Assembly (NCBI GenBank): GCA_020073085.1
Contig: JAIQFV010000001.1
Location: 434,001 to 498,000, forward strand
Reading direction: 5' to 3'
DNA: 64,000 bases
From: Terriglobia bacterium
GTDB lineage: Bacteria; Acidobacteriota; Terriglobia; JAIQFV01
The position numbers and the translations under genes were made by a program. The notes below the pieces were generated by a model, which did not search any database, was not told where the DNA came from, and worked only from the letters and a program-made list of their open reading frames with translations. This document shows positions 12,909 through 21,623 of the stretch, piece after piece (the first letter of the stretch is position 1; each line of letters begins with the position of its first letter).

Positions 12909-14135
12909 ATGGAACCCATCGGCGTGTATTTCCATATCCCCTTCTGTGCCGCCCATTGCTCCTACTGCCACTTTGTCATTGACCTGGCGCGCGGCGAAGT
13001 GCAAGGGCGTTATGTGGACGCCTTGGAGATGGAAATTGAACATTGGGGGAGCCGCCTGTCTCATCCTGACCGTCAAAGAGTCGACACCCTCTATATCGGC
13101 GGCGGAACGCCTTCGTGGATTCCGGGTTCCGCCATCGAGAAGATCATTCAAACGGTACGCAATTGCTTTGCGGTCGATGAAGGATCCGAAATCACTGTTG
13201 AGGTGAATCCTGATTCCATCGATGCGGTGAAGATCCGGCATTATCAGCAGGCGGGGATCAACCGTGTCAGCTTGGGGGTTCAATCGTTCCACGACGACGA
13301 GTTAAAACGCTTGGGACGCACTCACCATGCCGCCCAGGCCGAATCGGCCATTCGGCAGCTGCGCCAGGGGGGATTTGACAATATCTCGGTCGATCTCCTT
13401 GCAGGCCTTCCGGGACAAACCGTGTCCCATTGGAAAAAGAACTTCGAGCATCTTGCCGCTCTCCGACCCGAACATGTGTCGCTTTACTTATTCGACGAGG
13501 ATGAGGAGAGCGCCTTGGGCCGCAAGGTCCTGCGACGGGCACCTGGGCCGGGGGGGACGATGACCCCGCATCCCGGCTGGGACCTTCCCGATGAAGAGGA
13601 ATTGAGACGGATCTATGATTTCGCGCTCGCCGAACTCGACCAACTGGGTTACGAACAGTACGAGATCTCGAATTTCGCGCGCCGGACCGACCAAACGATC
13701 ACCCCGCGAAGCTCCCTCCGCTCCCGACACAACCTGAAATACTGGAATATGCAGCCGTATCTGGGGCTGGGGTGCGCCGCGCATTCGTTCCTCTTCCCGC
13801 ACCGTTGGCACAATGAAAATTCCACGGAAGGATATATTCAGGCCCTGAATTCGGGAACGGATCCACGGTGCGAAATCGATGAGATCACCCCGGCGCGTCT
13901 CGCCGAGGATGCCTTCATTTTCGGTCTTCGGCAGACTGAAGGAATTCGATACCGGTCGCTCTCGAATCTCCTGGGCCTGCAGGCGGGCACGCTGTTTCGC
14001 GCGATCATCAATCCTCTTCTCGCGGAGGGCTGGCTGGTCGAACAGGGAGACACCCTGCATCTGGCTCCCAAGGCGGTCCTGGTCTCCAACGAAATTTTTG
14101 GACGTTTCCTTGATGCCGTGCCCTTGGAGATTTAG
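12909..14135 (+). CDS. hemW: HemW-type radical SAM protein (coproporphyrinogen III oxidase-like heme chaperone)
   Basis: This is a radical S-adenosylmethionine protein of the HemN/HemW group, 408 residues. The N-terminal FHIPFCAAHCSYCHF holds the CxxxCxxC cluster motif. LYIGGGTPSW, SLGVQSF, DLLAGLPGQT and SLYLFDEDE are typical of the barrel. The short N-terminus, with no extra residues before the cluster, favours HemW (heme insertion) over true HemN. The C-terminal HemN domain ends with a winged region (GLQAGTLFRAIINPLLAEGWL). The ATG at 12909 is preferred over an upstream start at 12888 because the family begins just before the IGVYFHIPF strand. Confidence 0.9.
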   Translation: MEPIGVYFHIPFCAAHCSYCHFVIDLARGEVQGRYVDALEMEIEHWGSRLSHPDRQRVDTLYIGGGTPSWIPGSAIEKIIQTVRNCFAVDEGSEITVEVNPDSIDAVKIRHYQQAGINRVSLGVQSFHDDELKRLGRTHHAAQAESAIRQLRQGGFDNISVDLLAGLPGQTVSHWKKNFEHLAALRPEHVSLYLFDEDEESALGRKVLRRAPGPGGTMTPHPGWDLPDEEELRRIYDFALAELDQLGYEQYEISNFARRTDQTITPRSSLRSRHNLKYWNMQPYLGLGCAAHSFLFPHRWHNENSTEGYIQALNSGTDPRCEIDEITPARLAEDAFIFGLRQTEGIRYRSLSNLLGLQAGTLFRAIINPLLAEGWLVEQGDTLHLAPKAVLVSNEIFGRFLDAVPLEI

Positions 14136-14253
14136 GCCCTCGACGTCTCCCGGCCCAGTATCAATTTCCTCGTCTTCTCTTGAATTCCCTTTGCCTTTTT
14201 GTCAGAATGCAACCTTCTCCTCCTGGCCAAAATTCTCGTGGCGGTGAACCCTT

Positions 14254-15291
14254 ATGAATCCTTGGATTGATTTGAGAAGTGATACGGTCACCCGGCCGAC
14301 CCGCGAGATGCGGGAGGCCATGCTGAACGCCGAAGTGGGCGATGATGTCTACATGGAAGACCCCACGGTGAACCGTCTCCAGGCAAGGGCCGCGGAGATA
14401 TTCGAACGGGAGGCTGCCCTGTTCGTGCCTACAGGAACCATGGGGAACCAGATTGCCGTGAAGATTCACAGCCAACCCGGCAGTGAGGTCATCGTCGAGG
14501 AATCCAGCCACATTTTTAATTATGAGATGGCGACCATGTCCTCTTTCTCGGGTTCACTCGCCCGGCCCATCCACGGTGAGGATGGCGCCATTACCTGGAA
14601 CCAGATCAAAAAACATATCCGCCCGAATATTTATTATGTGGCCCCCACCAGCCTGATCACCCTGGAAAATACACACAACATGGCGGGAGGAACGATTTAT
14701 CCGCAAGCCGAGGCAGAGGACATCTGTGACCATGCCCACGAGGCGCGCCTGCCGGTTCATCTCGATGGGGCGCGAATCTTTAACGCCTCCGTGGCCACTG
14801 GAAAGTCCGTTGCCGACCTCAGCCGGAAATTCGACAGCATCATGTTCTGCCTGTCCAAGGGATTGGGCTCGCCGGTCGGTTCGATGCTGGTGGGCAGCCA
14901 GACCTTCATTGAGAAGGCCCGGGTCTATCGCAAGGCGCTGGGAGGGGGGATGCGACAAGTCGGGGTTCTCGCGGCAGCAGGTCTGATCTCCCTGGAAAAG
15001 CATCCTGCGAAACTTGCTGAAGATCACGCCAATGCCAAACGATTGGCGGCAGCGCTTGCGGCGTTTCCCTGGGTCAAGATCAATCCCGCCAAGGTCCAAA
15101 CCAATATTCTGGTGTTTGATATCTCCTCCACCGGCCTGGACACCTCCGAATTCTCAAGACGACTGAAGGACCAGGGTGTCCTGGCGAATGGCATCAACCC
15201 CACTCACATGCGAATGGTGACACACTACGATGTCTCGAGGGACGACATCGAAAAAACAATTCAGACCGTTGGATCCATACTTGGCCAATAG
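14254..15291 (+). CDS. ltaE: Low-specificity L-threonine aldolase
   Basis: This is a PLP-dependent, fold-type-I enzyme that cleaves L-threonine or allo-threonine to glycine and acetaldehyde. It has 345 residues. It starts with the family motif [16 protein letters not shown] and continues with [15 protein letters not shown]. The PLP lysine is in [16 protein letters not shown], and [12 protein letters not shown] gives the PLP-binding Asp. The length and all core motifs are intact. It stands alone between hemW and the XRE-led operon. Confidence 0.94.
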   Translation: MNPWIDLRSDTVTRPTREMREAMLNAEVGDDVYMEDPTVNRLQARAAEIFEREAALFVPTGTMGNQIAVKIHSQPGSEVIVEESSHIFNYEMATMSSFSGSLARPIHGEDGAITWNQIKKHIRPNIYYVAPTSLITLENTHNMAGGTIYPQAEAEDICDHAHEARLPVHLDGARIFNASVATGKSVADLSRKFDSIMFCLSKGLGSPVGSMLVGSQTFIEKARVYRKALGGGMRQVGVLAAAGLISLEKHPAKLAEDHANAKRLAAALAAFPWVKINPAKVQTNILVFDISSTGLDTSEFSRRLKDQGVLANGINPTHMRMVTHYDVSRDDIEKTIQTVGSILGQ

Positions 15292-15390
15292 ACGCCGGCG
15301 TGAATTCCCATCGCCCGGATCCTCCTGCCCCACTCCCTCCTGATTCCAGGAAGACCCCGTCCAAACACTGAACGTTCACAAGGTCAGCTG

Positions 15391-15428
15391 AGAAGGCTCG
15401 CCAAGATCAGTCCCCCCGGCCTTCTTTT
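15391..15428 (+). terminator. Possible terminator after the threonine aldolase gene
   Basis: AGAAGGC (15391-15397) and GCCTTCT (15419-15425) can pair across a 21-base loop and are followed by a short T run. The loop is long, so this is tentative. Confidence 0.3.
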
Positions 15429-15457
15429 CACAACGACCTCCCGCCCTCCGATTTTAC

Positions 15458-15510
15458 TTGACAAATAATATAGCTTAATGCTATATATAAATCGCAATTA
15501 GTTATATAAC
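15458..15510 (+). promoter_or_regulatory. Promoter with two palindromic operator candidates for the XRE operon
   Basis: TTGACA (15458-15463) and TATATA (15482-15487) form a promoter with an 18-base spacer. An inverted repeat, ATATAGC-TTAAT-GCTATAT (15468-15474 and 15480-15486), fills the spacer and overlaps the -10 box. A second perfect palindrome, GTTATATAAC (15501-15510), lies 10 bases before the start codon. This AT-rich island in GC-rich DNA is the likely binding region for the XRE protein encoded next. Confidence 0.65.
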
Positions 15511-15520
15511 CAACACTACT

Positions 15521-16003
15521 ATGAAACTGGGAAACAAAATTCGCTATCTGCGGTCGGTTGAGGGGACGCTCCGGGGGCTGGGAAGGCCGATGACCCAGAT
15601 GGAGACGGTGCGGGCCATCAAGAAGCAACAGGGCAGGACGCTTAGCCAGGCCTACCTCTCTCAGATTGAAGGAGGGGTTCGTCCGCATTTGACCAACAAG
15701 ACCCGCATGTTGCTGGCGCAATTCTTCAAGGTTCATCCCGGCTACCTGGTGGATGACCCGGCCGGCTATCACACCGAGCTCACCTCCGACTTGAGAGTCG
15801 AGGAGGATCAGTTGGATCTTTGGCTCATTGATGGGGCGGAGCGGTTTCACGAAGATGGGGATTTGAGCCAGGTGCTGCTCCAAATTGCCCAACGGGATGA
15901 CTCGCGCAGGCTGTTGCTCCTGCTGGGTGCCATCATGGAGACACCCCAACTTCCCGACCGGCTTCTGGAGGTCTTGAAGCCCCGGGCAGAGGGAAAACGA
16001 TAA
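15521..16003 (+). CDS. XRE-family transcriptional regulator of the flotillin/PspA operon
   Basis: This is a 160-residue DNA-binding protein. Residues 3-75 form an XRE-type helix-turn-helix in which MTQMETVRAIKKQQGRTLSQAYLSQIEGGVRPHLTNKTRMLLAQFF carries the recognition helix and the conserved AYLSQIEGG. The C-terminal half has no recognisable ligand domain. It heads an apparent operon with a 24-residue membrane peptide, an NfeD-like protein, a flotillin and PspA, suggesting control of a membrane-stress response. Palindromes in its own promoter suggest autoregulation. The signal it senses is unknown. Confidence 0.85.
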   Translation: MKLGNKIRYLRSVEGTLRGLGRPMTQMETVRAIKKQQGRTLSQAYLSQIEGGVRPHLTNKTRMLLAQFFKVHPGYLVDDPAGYHTELTSDLRVEEDQLDLWLIDGAERFHEDGDLSQVLLQIAQRDDSRRLLLLLGAIMETPQLPDRLLEVLKPRAEGKR

Positions 16004-16031
16004 CCGAAGGATCGGAAGTCAGGGAGGATTT

Positions 16032-16106
16032 ATGCTGCACCGCCTTTGGATTCTTATCCTGGTGATTTTCTATTTGCTTGCCCAGCTGGTCCGGCTGCTG
16101 GCTTGA
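16032..16106 (+). CDS. 24-residue single-pass membrane peptide (small ORF)
   Basis: ATG at 16032 opens a 24-codon frame ending in TGA at 16104. The product is MLHRLWILILVIFYLLAQLV plus four residues, a basic start followed by one continuous hydrophobic helix. AGGGAGG (16021-16027) lies five bases before the ATG, a strong ribosome site that would have no other use here. It sits between the XRE regulator and the NfeD-like gene of a membrane-stress operon, where a small membrane regulator would fit. No homologue is claimed. Confidence 0.5.
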   Translation: MLHRLWILILVIFYLLAQLVRLLA

Positions 16107-16248
16107 TCCGGCGGCCGCATCCCCGGCCCTCGTCGAAGATCGAAAGGATGGATCTGCATGGTCCGGACGAACAGAGGATGCAGGCCGAGGAAACGCGGTC
16201 TGGAGGGAACGAGAGGAAAATTCTTTCTCTCATGATGGGGGGATTTTC

Positions 16249-16839
16249 ATGACAACGTTTTATCTGATTTGTTTTGTGGTGGGATTTGCGCTGACGATTG
16301 TCTCGCTGGTGATGGGCCACCTGAACCTTCACCTGCATCTCCATTCTTTCGATGCCTCGGCCCACGGGCTGAATCATGGCCTGGGTCATTTGCATCACGG
16401 GTTGTCCACGGGGGGCGAATTTGATATCTCGCCGGTCAATTTTTCAACCGTCATGGCCTTTCTGACCTGGTTTGGCGGGATGGGATACCTGCTGAGTCAC
16501 TATTACCGCTTCTGGCTCCTGTTGGGACTCACGGTCGCGACGCTCAGCGGGCTGGCGGGAGGGGCGGTGGTGTTTGTGTTTATGGCGAAATTTCTGGCGC
16601 CTCGTCAGACTCAACTCGATCCGGCTGACTTTGACTTGATCGGCACCCTTGCCCGGATCTCGAGCCCCATCCGTCCCCAGGGTACGGGAGAGATTATTTT
16701 TTCGCAGGCAGGGGCGCGGAAGACCTCCGGGGCTCGAAGCGTGGACGGGACCGGCCTCGAGAAAGGCACGGAGGTGGTGATCACCCGGTACGAAAAAGGG
16801 ATCGCCTATGTTCAGCGCTGGGAGGAGTTCACGAAGTGA
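16249..16839 (+). CDS. NfeD-like membrane protein with histidine-rich loop
   Basis: This is a 196-residue protein of the NfeD-like (YuaF) type, which partners with flotillins in membrane microdomains. Segment one (residues 5-25) is followed by a striking loop (about 26-52) with nine histidines in HLNLHLHLHSF, GLNHGL and GHLHHG. Two more membrane segments (about 63-85 and 88-110) follow, and then a C-terminal OB-fold (residues 125-195, LIGTLARISSPIRPQGTGEI to AYVQRWEEF). The start at 16249 has a GGGGGGA ribosome site; a longer in-frame extension upstream is not family-like. The flotillin gene follows. The His-rich loop might bind a metal; that is inference. Confidence 0.82.
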   Translation: MTTFYLICFVVGFALTIVSLVMGHLNLHLHLHSFDASAHGLNHGLGHLHHGLSTGGEFDISPVNFSTVMAFLTWFGGMGYLLSHYYRFWLLLGLTVATLSGLAGGAVVFVFMAKFLAPRQTQLDPADFDLIGTLARISSPIRPQGTGEIIFSQAGARKTSGARSVDGTGLEKGTEVVITRYEKGIAYVQRWEEFTK

Positions 16840-17011
16840 AAGGAGGCCAAAGGCAACGACGCGGCTCCCTGAGGCTCAGGCCGGGAGAGGCGGCGGGGGT
16901 TGAAGTCAAAGGATGTTTCCGGGCGTCCCGGCGGGCGGTTCAGCGCGGCGGGGGGCCGACCGTGAAACATGAATCTCAACGGTTCTCAAAAAGTCCAAAG
17001 GAGGAAAGTTT

Positions 17012-18433
17012 ATGGACGGCTCAGTAGGGATGTGGGTCATGGTGGGGATGATGATCATGGGTCTGGTCATCCTCATGGGACTCCTGGCATCCATGTTTCG
17101 AAAGGTAGGACCCAACCAAGCGCTCATCGTCTATGGCTTTCGGGGAACGAGGATCGTGCAGGGCGGCGGCACCATCATCTTCCCGATGGTGGAGAATTGC
17201 CGGGATCTTTCGCTGGAGCTGATGTCCTTCGACGTGGCGCCGCAGCAGGACCTTTATACGAGGCAGGGGGTGGCGGTGACCGTCGAAGCGGTGGCGCAGA
17301 TCAAGGTCAAATCCGACCCCGAATCCGTGCGCACGGCAGCCGAACAATTTCTGACGAAAACCCCCACCGAGCGAGAGAGCCTTATTCGGCTCGTCATGGA
17401 AGGCCATCTGCGGGGCATCATCGGCCAGCTTACCGTTGAGGAAATCGTCAAGCAACCCGAGATGGTGGCCGACCGCATGCGATCCACGTGCGCGGACGAC
17501 ATGAACAAAATGGGATTGGAAGTCATCTCCTTCACGATCAAGGAAGTGCGCGACAAGAACGAGTACATCGCCAACATGGGAAAGCCGGATGTGGCGCGGA
17601 TTCGCCGGGATGCGGACGTGGCCGCTGCAGAGGCCGATCGCGACACCACCATCCGGCGGGCCCTGGCACAAAGGGAAGCGGCCATTGCGCGCGCCCAGGC
17701 CGACCAGGAACGGGTGCTGGCGGAGACCCTATCGCTCGCCAAACAGGCTGAAGCTCAGCGCGATCTCGAGGTGAAGAAGGCCTCGTATCTGGAATCGGTC
17801 AAGAAACAGCAGGCGCAGGCGGACAAGGCGTACGAGATTCAAACCAACGTCATGCAACAACAGGTGACGACCGAGTCGGTCAAGATTCAACAGGTGGAAA
17901 AAGAACAACAGATCAAGGTCCAGGAAGCCGAAATCCTGCGCATGGAGAAGCAACTGATCGCCACGGTACTGAAGCAGGCGGAAGTCGATCGTCAACGCAT
18001 CGAGACCCTCGCGGCCGCGGAAAGGCAGAAGCTTATTTCCGAAGCCGATGGTCATGCCAATGCCATCCGGGCCCAGGGTGAAGCCGAGGCCGACATCATT
18101 TTCAAGAAGGGCGAAGCCGAGGCAAAGGCCATGAACGTCAAGGCCGAGGCGTTCCAGGAGTATAACCAGGCCGCGGTGTTCGACAAATTGCTGACAGGCC
18201 TGCCGGATGTCGTCCGGGCGCTGGCAGAGCCGCTCTCCAAGGTTGACAGGATCACCATCGTCTCGACCGGTAATGGCGACACGGCAGGAATCAATAAGGT
18301 AACCGGCGACATGACAAAAATGGTCGCCCAGGTGCCTGCCCTCTTTGAAACCCTCACGGGGATGAAGCTCTCTGAATTGATGTCGAAGGTACGCACGATT
18401 GGCGAGAAGAGCGAAAAGCCCGAGCGCTCCTGA
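17012..18433 (+). CDS. Flotillin-family SPFH protein
   Basis: This is a 473-residue membrane scaffold protein of the flotillin (FloT/YuaG) family. It has a short N-terminal membrane segment (residues 6-28), an SPFH domain (about 30-200, starting VGPNQALIVYGFRGTRIVQGG), and then a long Ala/Glu/Lys-rich coiled coil (about 200-390) with the flotillin EA-type repeats and AEADIIFKKGEAEAKAMN. The C-terminus (GLPDVVRALAEPLSKVDRITIVSTG) is the conserved flotillin oligomerisation region. GGAGG precedes the ATG. It lies between NfeD-like and PspA genes, which supports a role in organising stressed inner membrane. Confidence 0.93.
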   Translation: MDGSVGMWVMVGMMIMGLVILMGLLASMFRKVGPNQALIVYGFRGTRIVQGGGTIIFPMVENCRDLSLELMSFDVAPQQDLYTRQGVAVTVEAVAQIKVKSDPESVRTAAEQFLTKTPTERESLIRLVMEGHLRGIIGQLTVEEIVKQPEMVADRMRSTCADDMNKMGLEVISFTIKEVRDKNEYIANMGKPDVARIRRDADVAAAEADRDTTIRRALAQREAAIARAQADQERVLAETLSLAKQAEAQRDLEVKKASYLESVKKQQAQADKAYEIQTNVMQQQVTTESVKIQQVEKEQQIKVQEAEILRMEKQLIATVLKQAEVDRQRIETLAAAERQKLISEADGHANAIRAQGEAEADIIFKKGEAEAKAMNVKAEAFQEYNQAAVFDKLLTGLPDVVRALAEPLSKVDRITIVSTGNGDTAGINKVTGDMTKMVAQVPALFETLTGMKLSELMSKVRTIGEKSEKPERS

Positions 18434-18600
18434 ATTGTGCTAAAGGGAGCTTGAGATTTGGAACTCAGCATTTCGGATGGATGGAGGCAGACCGGCGGAA
18501 GAAGGATCTTTAAGAAGAGCCGATCTGCTTCCCTCCCGTCCGAGGCGGGACCGAGGCAGGATTTGGATTCTTTAGTTTTGACGAAGAAAGGAGCAAGACC

Positions 18601-19269
18601 ATGGCATTACTGGACCGTGTTTCAACATTGATTCGTGCGAATCTGAACGACCTGATTGACAAGGCCGAAGATCCCGAAAAGATGATCAAGCAAGTGATCC
18701 TCGACATGCAAAACCAACTGATCCAGGTGAAGACGCAGGTGGCCGTGTCTATCGCTGATCTGCACCTGCTCGAGAAGAAGCAGCTCGAGCACGAGGAGAA
18801 AATCGGGGAGTGGATGCGCAAGGCCGAGCTGGCTGTGGACAAGAATCAAGACGACCTGGCGCGGGCGGCGCTCGCCCGGCACCAAAGCTTTCAGGAATTA
18901 TCCGAGAGCTTCAAGCTGCAGGTGGCGAACCAGAAAAGTCAGGTGGAAAACCTCAAGAGCGCCTTCCACAAGCTGGAGCAGAAGCTTTCCGAGGCGGAAT
19001 CAAAGAAAGATCTCCTGATCGCGCGTCATCGTCGCGCTCGGGCGGCCTCCAAGGCCATGGATGCTCAGGCGTCGATGGGAGACCAGTCCAAAGGGGCCAC
19101 CTTTGAACGGATGAAGGACAAGGTGGCCCATGGCGAGGCGGTCAGCGAGGCGAAGGCGGAACTGCTCGGAGATAACATCGACGATCAGTTTGCCAAATTG
19201 GAGAAGGAGAACGAGATTGAGCGTCTGCTGCAGGACCTCAAGGATCGCCGCAAACTCAAGACCGCTTAA
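18601..19269 (+). CDS. pspA: PspA/IM30-family membrane stress protein
   Basis: This is a 222-residue phage-shock-protein A homologue, predicted to be almost wholly coiled coil. MALLDRVSTLIRANLNDLIDKAEDPEKMIKQ contains the amphipathic first helix and the conserved DPEKM. Helices run to about residue 180, and ERLLQDLKDRRKL ends the protein. PspA proteins coat and stabilise damaged inner membrane and can regulate their own operon. It is the last gene of the XRE-led group, 167 bases after the flotillin. GAAAGGAGC precedes the start. Confidence 0.93.
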   Translation: MALLDRVSTLIRANLNDLIDKAEDPEKMIKQVILDMQNQLIQVKTQVAVSIADLHLLEKKQLEHEEKIGEWMRKAELAVDKNQDDLARAALARHQSFQELSESFKLQVANQKSQVENLKSAFHKLEQKLSEAESKKDLLIARHRRARAASKAMDAQASMGDQSKGATFERMKDKVAHGEAVSEAKAELLGDNIDDQFAKLEKENEIERLLQDLKDRRKLKTA

Positions 19270-19324
19270 GCCAATCTTGGGCCGGCATTCATTGGGGTAG
19301 GTTCAGGGGAAGATCTGAGGCCGC

Positions 19325-20050
19325 TCACTTGGGAGGGGGTCCATCGACGGCATCTTCGCCGTTGACGACCGGGACCCTGACACATTCAGGAATGAATTTT
19401 TCCTTGATGGCCGTGAGGACTTCTCCCGGGGTGTCCACAACCTTGAAGAGTTCAAGGTCATGGGGCGAGATTTTCCCCTCGGCGACCATGGTGCTTCGCA
19501 GCCACTCCATGAGTCCTTTCCAATAGACGCGCCCTACCAGGATGACCGGGAATGGTTTAATCTTCTTCGTCTGGATCAAAGTGAGGGATTCAAACAGCTC
19601 ATCCATGGTTCCGAACCCGCCCGGAAGGATCACGAAGGCCTGGGAGTATTTCACGAACATCACCTTGCGGACGAAGAAGTAACGGAAATTCAGCAACGTG
19701 GTGATAAAGAAATTCGATTTCTGCTCGAACGGCAGCTCAATGTTCAATCCGATCGACTCCCCTTTCGCCTCGAAGGCGCCGCGGTTTGCTCCCTCCATGA
19801 CCCCGGGCCCCCCGCCTGTAATCACCGCGTACCCGTTCTGGGCCAGCAGGGAGGCGATGGCGCGTGCGGTCTCGTACTCATGCGACCCGGGCTTCGCTCG
19901 CGCGGATCCAAACATCGTGACCGCCTGGCTGACCTGCGCCAGGGTTTCAAACCCTTCAACGAATTCAGCCATGATGCGGAACAGCCGCCAGGATTCCTTG
20001 GGCGCAAAATCGTCAATCAGATACTGCCTTTCGAGAATTTTCTTGGTCAT
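19325..20050 (-). CDS. LOG-family protein (nucleoside 5'-monophosphate phosphoribohydrolase type)
   Basis: This is a 241-residue protein of the LOG/TIGR00730 group, which releases the base from (often cytokinin-type) nucleoside monophosphates. The two hallmark motifs are clear: GGGPGVMEGANRGAFEAKG and PGGFGTMDELFESLTLIQT. ITGGGPGVM together with a TMFGSARAKPGSHEY strand indicates the Rossmann-like fold. It is transcribed alone, pointing away from lpxC. LOG proteins are often mis-annotated as lysine decarboxylases; nothing here supports that activity. Confidence 0.9.
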   Translation of the reverse strand: MTKKILERQYLIDDFAPKESWRLFRIMAEFVEGFETLAQVSQAVTMFGSARAKPGSHEYETARAIASLLAQNGYAVITGGGPGVMEGANRGAFEAKGESIGLNIELPFEQKSNFFITTLLNFRYFFVRKVMFVKYSQAFVILPGGFGTMDELFESLTLIQTKKIKPFPVILVGRVYWKGLMEWLRSTMVAEGKISPHDLELFKVVDTPGEVLTAIKEKFIPECVRVPVVNGEDAVDGPPPK

Positions 20051-20521
20051 CGTCTTCTAACATCCTCTTCGTGAAATGATCAATCCACCCTGACAGCTCG
20101 CTCAGGCATGTTGAAAACCCATCGTGAGCCGTAGTTGGTGACTAACAGGCCTCCCCCAATCCGAGGTTCATAATCACATGCGTGCCCGGGCAAAAGCGCG
20201 TCAAAGTCTAAATTTGCATTGTTTCACAATTGTTGCTGCTCCAAAAATACCATATCTCGCATTCATTTAAGCAAATAAGTCGTCATCGGGAGATCGTTCA
20301 TTCGTCCCGTTTTAGCCTCGCCACGTTGTGAAAACGTGTTCAGTTAACAACAGCCTCAATCTGCTCTCTCGCCCCGAGAATCGACAACCGACTTTAAATC
20401 AAAAGGATAGACGTTCTGCGATCGGATGGCCAGAGAGTTGCTCTCCCTTTACATGATTGGGAGTGTCACCACCAGACAAGGGCACGGCCCATCTCATATC
20501 TGAACGTCAGGAGAATTCGTT
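20051..20521. other. Intergenic region between LOG gene and lpxC
   Basis: No convincing gene is seen in these 470 bases. A short inverted repeat (CACGTT-N5-AACGTG, 20322-20338) and the lpxC ribosome site AGGAG (20509-20513) are the only features noted. Promoters for both divergent genes must lie here, but no clear box pair was found. Confidence 0.5.
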
Positions 20522-21454
20522 TTGTTGCAGTTACAAACGACGTTGCGTTCTTCTTCAGAGCTTTCAGGGATAGGCTTACATACCGGTCAAAAAGTTACCC
20601 TTCGCCTTCTGCCGGCTCCGGTGGACACGGGTATTGTCTTCCAGCGTACCGATCTTGACAATTTTATTATAGAGGCCTCAGCGACCAATGTGGCTAAGGT
20701 GAGCTATGCGACCACCCTCATGAAGAAAGGTGTATTGATTTACACGGTCGAGCATGTGCTCTCCGCTTTGCATGGTTGCGGCGTTACAAACGCCATAGTG
20801 GCGATTGACAACCTGGAAACCCCGATCCTGGACGGGAGCGCGCGCCTGTATATGGAAGCGATCGATTCCGCCGGGATCACATTTCAAGACCGGCCACAGC
20901 GGTTTCTTAAGATCAGGCGGGAATTTCAATTAAGAGACGGCCAGAAGATGATTTCGATCGCTCCCGCCAACGAATTTCACCTCTGCTATGACATCGATTT
21001 CACTCATCCCCTGATTGGCCGGCAGCACTTTGAGTGTACGATGAACCCTCGGAGCTACCGCACTGAGGTCGGCATTGCGCGGACCTTTGGTTTCTATGAT
21101 GAGGTGGAAATGCTGCGACGCAATGGATTGATCCGCGGAGGGTCTCTCGAGAATGCGATCGTGCTGACGCGCGACGGGATGATGAACGAAGCGATTCTGC
21201 AGTTTAAGGACGAATTTGTCCGGCACAAGGTACTCGACCTGATTGGCGACCTGGCTCTGCTGGGTTCCCCCATGCTGGCTCGCGTAAACGCCCAACGGGC
21301 GGGCCACGCCCTGCACACCGCCCTGGTGTCAAGGATCCTTAAAGATCGCGCCCTGTGGGAGCTGGTAGAGCGCGGAGCCAGCGACGTAGCCGCTGCTGCC
21401 GGCACAATGTGGAAGAACCGGGATCAAGGCGACCCAGCCCCTGCTCTTTTCTGA
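20522..21454 (+). CDS. lpxC: UDP-3-O-acyl-N-acetylglucosamine deacetylase (lipid A synthesis)
   Basis: This is the zinc deacetylase that makes the first committed step of lipid A synthesis, showing the cell has an LPS outer membrane. It has 310 residues. The family start is LQTTLRSSSELSGIGLHTG. Zinc and catalytic residues lie in YTVEHVLSALHGCG, FVRHKVLDLIGDLALLG and GHALHTALV. The start is TTG at 20522 because AGGAG lies eight bases upstream and no ATG is near. It is not grouped with the other lipid A gene in the window (lpxD at 35.2 kb). Confidence 0.97.
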   Translation: MLQLQTTLRSSSELSGIGLHTGQKVTLRLLPAPVDTGIVFQRTDLDNFIIEASATNVAKVSYATTLMKKGVLIYTVEHVLSALHGCGVTNAIVAIDNLETPILDGSARLYMEAIDSAGITFQDRPQRFLKIRREFQLRDGQKMISIAPANEFHLCYDIDFTHPLIGRQHFECTMNPRSYRTEVGIARTFGFYDEVEMLRRNGLIRGGSLENAIVLTRDGMMNEAILQFKDEFVRHKVLDLIGDLALLGSPMLARVNAQRAGHALHTALVSRILKDRALWELVERGASDVAAAAGTMWKNRDQGDPAPALF

Positions 21455-21552
21455 AACGAACGTATTCCACCCTCCCTTTTCCCTTCCTGTTGGGAATTGT
21501 GTCACCCCCCGCGTGGAGGTGGGACATTGGTCCCGCCCAGGGCCGATTCCCC

Positions 21553-21581
21553 TTGATAACGCAGGTGCATTTCAATATACT
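21553..21581 (+). promoter_or_regulatory. Sigma-70-like promoter of the glutamate dehydrogenase gene
   Basis: TTGATA (21553-21558) and TATACT (21576-21581) are 17 bases apart, about 40 bases before the start codon. Both boxes match the consensus at five of six positions. Confidence 0.6.
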
Positions 21582-21623
21582 TTTTGAACACTTAATGTCT
21601 CAAATTTCATGGTGGGGGCTGAA

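Noticed and set aside
16836-17027. 63-residue frame between the NfeD-like and flotillin genes
   Set aside because: Arg/Gly-rich random-looking sequence that overlaps both neighbours' ends.
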